From positions 1,302,001 through 1,366,000 of the forward strand of contig OZ243042.1 of the NCBI GenBank assembly GCA_965212085.1: DNA of 64,000 nucleotides, read 5' to 3'. Below are positions 60,615 to 64,000 of this stretch, one piece after another. Position numbers and translations under genes: made by a program. The notes beneath the pieces are model-generated. The model was not told the origin of the DNA. It did not search any database and was given only the letters and a program-made list of their open reading frames with translations. The stretch comes from JAHRAW01 sp965212085 (GTDB lineage Bacteria; Pseudomonadota; Gammaproteobacteria; Arenicellales; Poriferihabitantaceae). Numbering within the stretch: the first letter of the stretch is position 1; the number at the start of each line of letters is the position of its first letter.

Positions 60615-62669
60615 TTAACGACGCCGCTTCCGGCGGCGTTGCTTGCCGCCGGATTCTTCGCCGCCTTCCCCGGCGGGTTCGGGCAGGTTCACTTCCCGCC
60701 TGAGATTTTCGCAGGTGGCGGTTTTGTGGGGAATCGCCAGGGCTTCGACGAAGTGGTCCTGGAACTTCGGCTCCACCGCGGTTTCGATTTTGTGGATGCG
60801 TTTTACTACGTCTTCGATTTCCAGCCGCGCGGTTTTGTCGAGCAGGGCGATGATGGCGCCGGCGCCGGCGGCGTTGCCCGCCGAGGTGACGTGGGCGAGG
60901 GGGCAGTCGGGAATCATGCCGAGCACCATGGCGTATTTGACGTCTATGTGCGCGCCGAAAGCGCCGGCCAGGCGGATGCGGTCGGGGCGTTCGATGCCGA
61001 GTTTGTCCATCAGCAGCCGCGCGCCGGCGTACAACGCCGCCTTGGCCAGTTGGATGGCGCGCACGTCGTTCTGGGTGATGCGGATGGTGACCGGGCCGGA
61101 GCCGGGGCCGTGGTCGTGGAGCACATAGCACCAGGTCTTGGCGTCGGGTTGAACGCGCGCGCTCTTTGACGCCATAGCGCCGTCAATGACGCCGTCGGTT
61201 TTGATCACGCCGGCGAGAAACATTTCAGCGATAACCTCAATGATCCCGGAGCCGCAGATGCCGGTGACGCCGGTGGGCGCGGTGGCTTGCTCAAAGCCTT
61301 CCTCGTCCGACCATAACTCGCAGCCGATTACGCGGAAGCGCGGTTCCAGGGTTTCGGGGTCAATGCGCACCCGCTCAATGGCGCCGGGGGCGGCGCGCTG
61401 GCCGCCGCTGATCTGCGCGCCTTCGAACGCCGGGCCGGTGGGGCTGGAGGCGGCGACCATTTTTTGGTTGTTGCCGAGCACGATCTCGGCGTTGGTGCCG
61501 ACGTCCACCACCAGGGTCATCTCCTCGCGCGCGTAGGGTGCTTCGGACAAGGTTACGGCCGCGGCGTCGGCGCCGACGTGCCCGGCGATGCACGGCAGTA
61601 TGTACACCCGCGCGCCGGGGTAGGCGCGCAGTTGCAAGTCCGCGGCGAGGGCGTTGACTGCCTGGTCCGTGGCCAGCGCGAACGGCGCGCCGCCGAGTTC
61701 CACGGGGTTTATGCCGAGCAGCAAATGGTGCATCACCGGATTGCCCACCAGCGTGATGTCCAGCACTTCGGCGAGTTCGACTTGCGCCTGCGCCGTGACT
61801 TCTTCCATCAATTCCTGCAAGGCTTCGCGCACCGCACGGGTCATGTCGGCCTCGCCGCCGGGGTTCATCATGGCGTAGGAGACGCGGCTCATCAGGTCTT
61901 CGCCGAAGCGGATCTGCGGGTTCATGCGGCCGTTGGACGCCACCACTTCGCCGCTGGTCAGGTCGCACAGGTGCGCGGCGATGGTGGTCGAGCCTACGTC
62001 CACCGCCATGCCGTAGGCGTTGGATTTCACGCCCGGCCACAGGCCGATGATGCGCCGCTCGTGGTGCACCGCGGCGGTCACTTTCCAGCCGCCTTCGCGC
62101 AGCACTTCCTGCAAGCGGTGGAGCACCGCAAAATCCCATTGCAGTTCGGCAAGCCCCCATTCGAATTCCAGGGCGTCGAGCAGGCGTTGCAAGTCGCCGC
62201 TCGGATCGTGCATGTTGGGTTCGGGGACTTCCACGTAGTACATCCGCACCGCGGCGTTGACGGTTATGTCGTGCACGTCGGCGCGCTTGCGCACCACCTG
62301 ACGGTGGGCCTGGCTCTGCGGCGGAATATCAATGACCACGTCGCCGAGCAGTTTGGCCTGGCAGCCAAGCCGCCGGGTCGGCGGCGGGCTTTGTGTGCTT
62401 TGTGCGTCGAGGCCGAAAAATTCCGCCTCAATGCTGCTTGGTTTCGACAGGTGGGCGGGGTCGGAGTTGATTTTGAACTTGGCGAACTCGCCGACGCTCT
62501 GATCAATCTGGCAACGGTCGCACAAACCGCGCCCGCCGCATACCGTGTCGAGGTCCACGCCGAGTTGCTGGGCGGCCTCAAGCACCGACTTGCCGGCGGC
62601 GATCTGCCCGCGCTTGCCGGAGGGGGTGAAGACGATTTGGACGGTGTCGGGGGGTGCGGTGGAGGTCAT
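60615..62669 (-). CDS. Corrinoid-protein reductive activator (RamA-like, ASKHA/DUF4445)
   Basis: A 684-residue enzyme that uses ATP to reduce inactive Co(II) corrinoid proteins. N-terminal 2Fe-2S ferredoxin domain: CGGRGLCDRCQ near residue 45 with a later cysteine (LGCQAKL). Then a linker and the ASKHA ATPase domain with AVDVGSTTIAAHL, LVVDVGTNAEIVLG, SGGQRAAPGAIE, GICGSGIIEVIAEM and GAFGAHIDVKYA. The C-terminus is an Arg/Lys-rich tail. Overlaps the GFA gene by 4 bp, so it is the third gene of an operon reading from the window end. Confidence 0.93.
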   Translation of the reverse strand: MTSTAPPDTVQIVFTPSGKRGQIAAGKSVLEAAQQLGVDLDTVCGGRGLCDRCQIDQSVGEFAKFKINSDPAHLSKPSSIEAEFFGLDAQSTQSPPPTRRLGCQAKLLGDVVIDIPPQSQAHRQVVRKRADVHDITVNAAVRMYYVEVPEPNMHDPSGDLQRLLDALEFEWGLAELQWDFAVLHRLQEVLREGGWKVTAAVHHERRIIGLWPGVKSNAYGMAVDVGSTTIAAHLCDLTSGEVVASNGRMNPQIRFGEDLMSRVSYAMMNPGGEADMTRAVREALQELMEEVTAQAQVELAEVLDITLVGNPVMHHLLLGINPVELGGAPFALATDQAVNALAADLQLRAYPGARVYILPCIAGHVGADAAAVTLSEAPYAREEMTLVVDVGTNAEIVLGNNQKMVAASSPTGPAFEGAQISGGQRAAPGAIERVRIDPETLEPRFRVIGCELWSDEEGFEQATAPTGVTGICGSGIIEVIAEMFLAGVIKTDGVIDGAMASKSARVQPDAKTWCYVLHDHGPGSGPVTIRITQNDVRAIQLAKAALYAGARLLMDKLGIERPDRIRLAGAFGAHIDVKYAMVLGMIPDCPLAHVTSAGNAAGAGAIIALLDKTARLEIEDVVKRIHKIETAVEPKFQDHFVEALAIPHKTATCENLRREVNLPEPAGEGGEESGGKQRRRKRRR

Positions 62670-63046
62670 TTCAGGGCGGGGATAATCTGGTAGTCGCTGG
62701 CGTCGTCCATATAGATATTGTCGATGGTTTCAAGGCCGGTCGGCTCGTCAATGGTGCCGGCCATGATGCTGATGGTGTCCTCTTCGTCATGCCGCCAAAA
62801 CAGATTGCCGCCACATTCCCGGCAAAATCCGCGCCGCGCTTTTTCCGATGAGTGATACCATTTCAAGGTGTCGTCCTTTTCCAGATAAAAATCCGTGCGG
62901 CGTACTTGGGTGGCGGCGACGTGGTGCCCGCTGGTTTTCCGGCACTGCCCGCAAAAGCAGTTGACCACGCCCCTCAACACGCCCTCAACGCGGTAACGCA
63001 CGCCGCCGCACAAGCACCCGCCGCTCTTCGCCGTGTCCGCCGTCAT
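62666..63046 (-). CDS. GFA-family zinc protein
   Basis: A 126-residue protein of the glutathione-dependent formaldehyde-activating (GFA) type. Zinc-binding cysteines: GGCLCGGVRY, NCFCGQCRKTSG and GFCRECGGNLFW. Members are not always formaldehyde enzymes. Its place between the methyl-THF enzyme and the corrinoid activator, coupled by 4-bp overlaps on both sides, suggests a role in C1 handling. Confidence 0.93.
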   Translation of the reverse strand: MTADTAKSGGCLCGGVRYRVEGVLRGVVNCFCGQCRKTSGHHVAATQVRRTDFYLEKDDTLKWYHSSEKARRGFCRECGGNLFWRHDEEDTISIMAGTIDEPTGLETIDNIYMDDASDYQIIPALK

Positions 63047-63951
63047 GCGCCGCCGCGCCGCCGCCGCCGGCCTTCGCGCCCGCCGCGCCCGCCCGCGCCT
63101 TCTTCCGCCGGCTGGCGGTATTTTTTCAGCCAGCGTACGCAGTTGTTATCGTGCCCCATGACTACGTTAGAGCCCATCACCGCCTGCATCACTTCCTCGT
63201 GCAGCGGGTTGGTGATCGCCGAAGTCATGCCGGCGGCGATGGCCATGCTCAGAAAGGTGCCGTCCATTCCCTTGCGGTTGGGGATGCCGAAACTGAAATT
63301 GGAGGCGCCGCAGGTGGTGTTGACTTTGAGTTCTTCGCGCAGGCGTTTGACCAAATGCAACACCTGGCGCCCGGCGCTGTTGATGGCGCCCACCGGCATG
63401 ACCAGCGGGTCGACGACGATGTCGCTGTGGTGGATGCCGTGGTCGGCGGCGCGCTCGATGATTTTTTTGGCGACATCAAAACGCTCGTCGGGATTTTCCG
63501 ATATGCCCGCTTCGTCGTTGGAGATGGCGACCACCGCCGCGCCGTATTTTTTCACCAGCGGCAGCACCGCCTCCAGCCGCTCCTCCTCGCCGGTCACCGA
63601 GTTGAGCAGCGCCTTGCCCTGGTACGCGCCGAGGCCCGCTTCGAGGGCGGCGATGATGGACGAGTCAATGGACAGCGGCACGTCGGTGATGGACTGCACC
63701 AGGCGGATGGACTCGGCGAGGATGCCCGGTTCATCGGCCAGCGGGATGCCGGCGTTGACGTCGAGCATGGCGGCGCCGGCGGCCACCTGGGCGAGGGCGT
63801 CGGCTTCGACCCGGCTGTAGTCGCCGTTTTTCATTTCCTCGGCGAGTATCTTGCGGCCGGTGGGATTGATGCGCTCGCCGATGATTACGAACGGCTGCTC
63901 AAATCCGATTTTCAGCTCTTTGCTGGCGGAGCTGACCACGGTGTCGGTCAT
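63043..63951 (-). CDS. Methyltetrahydrofolate:corrinoid methyltransferase-like protein
   Basis: A 302-residue pterin-binding TIM-barrel protein. Motifs: IIGERINPTGRKILAEEM, AAMLDVNAGIPLADEP, PLSIDSSIIAALEAGL, and GASNFSFGIPNRKGMDG near residue 215. It would pass the methyl group from the corrinoid protein to tetrahydrofolate. The C-terminus is an Arg/Gly-rich tail like that of the activator. It is first in the operon within this window; the corrinoid protein gene is not seen and may lie upstream, beyond 64000. Confidence 0.92.
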   Translation of the reverse strand: MTDTVVSSASKELKIGFEQPFVIIGERINPTGRKILAEEMKNGDYSRVEADALAQVAAGAAMLDVNAGIPLADEPGILAESIRLVQSITDVPLSIDSSIIAALEAGLGAYQGKALLNSVTGEEERLEAVLPLVKKYGAAVVAISNDEAGISENPDERFDVAKKIIERAADHGIHHSDIVVDPLVMPVGAINSAGRQVLHLVKRLREELKVNTTCGASNFSFGIPNRKGMDGTFLSMAIAAGMTSAITNPLHEEVMQAVMGSNVVMGHDNNCVRWLKKYRQPAEEGAGGRGGREGRRRRRGGA

Positions 63952-64000
63952 AGTGAAACTCTCTGTTTTTCAGGTTGTTGGTTGGGGGTTTCGGTTTCGG

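Noticed and set aside
61464..62693. 409-codon forward frame antisense to the corrinoid activator
   Set aside because: His/Gln-rich shadow typical of GC-rich antisense frames; the activator has clear motifs.

Overview
The window is a high-GC (roughly 60%) chromosomal segment that most resembles a gammaproteobacterium. The evidence is a Pro-Arg-His-Lys-Leu tRNA cluster directly upstream of tig, the split class II ribonucleotide reductase nrdJa/nrdJb, an ilvE / zinc-finger / waaF order, yggX, and outer-membrane autotransporter-type barrels. A genus cannot be named from the sequence. B12-dependent methyl transfer, dispersed palindromic repeats, homopolymeric tracts and very large surface proteins suggest a marine or host-associated lifestyle; that is inference.

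Layout. 1-2000: 3'-truncated tig and five tRNAs with one promoter. 2000-3800: a decayed region with phage-like fragments around an unusual initiator-type tRNA. 3800-13300: htpG with a heat-shock promoter, a DMT transporter, tag, a methyltransferase fused to an Mrr-like nuclease, a CPA1 antiporter, a PhyH dioxygenase, and an ARPP-1-like protein behind a WYL regulator. 13300-25500: repeats, glycosyltransferases, an AT-rich island with an ankyrin-repeat protein and two exported or membrane proteins, a DUF547 protein, yggX, thpR, a DUF1351-like coiled-coil protein, a glutamine amidotransferase and the three-Cys pair tcmP/DUF5131. 25500-29900: a compact operon of two ATP-grasp ligases and an MFS transporter, then DoxX-like and GST genes. 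29900-33450: a palindromic repeat array and a surface protein whose reading frame depends on an 11-base G/C tract and which carries an in-frame copy of the repeat. 33500-46700: metallophosphoesterase, pyruvate kinase, MFS, SppA, a glutaredoxin-like protein, a BglII-like restriction-modification pair, nrdJab, waaF, zinc finger and ilvE. 46700-57200: a TOPRIM/AAA remnant, a truncated glxA copy, a 2511-residue cadherin-repeat autotransporter, and two convergent GlxA-type regulators with overlapping 3' ends. 57300-63951: a non-pyrrolysine MttB-family methyltransferase, a lipoprotein, a DUF2442/DUF4160 pair, and an overlapping operon of a methyl-THF:corrinoid methyltransferase, a GFA-type protein and a corrinoid-protein reductive activator.

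How genes may work together. The right end looks like a corrinoid-based demethylation route: MttB homologue, a corrinoid protein presumably just outside the window, methyl transfer to tetrahydrofolate, and ATP-dependent reactivation. GlxA-type regulators sit next to it. The same regulators flank the giant adhesin, and two 31-bp direct repeats lie between the adhesin and glxA. The two autotransporters share a homologous barrel and appear subject to phase variation, repeat insertion and internal recombination. Defence-related or mobile genes (BglII-like system, methyltransferase-nuclease fusion, TcmP pair, OLD-like remnant, phage fragments) are scattered among housekeeping genes.
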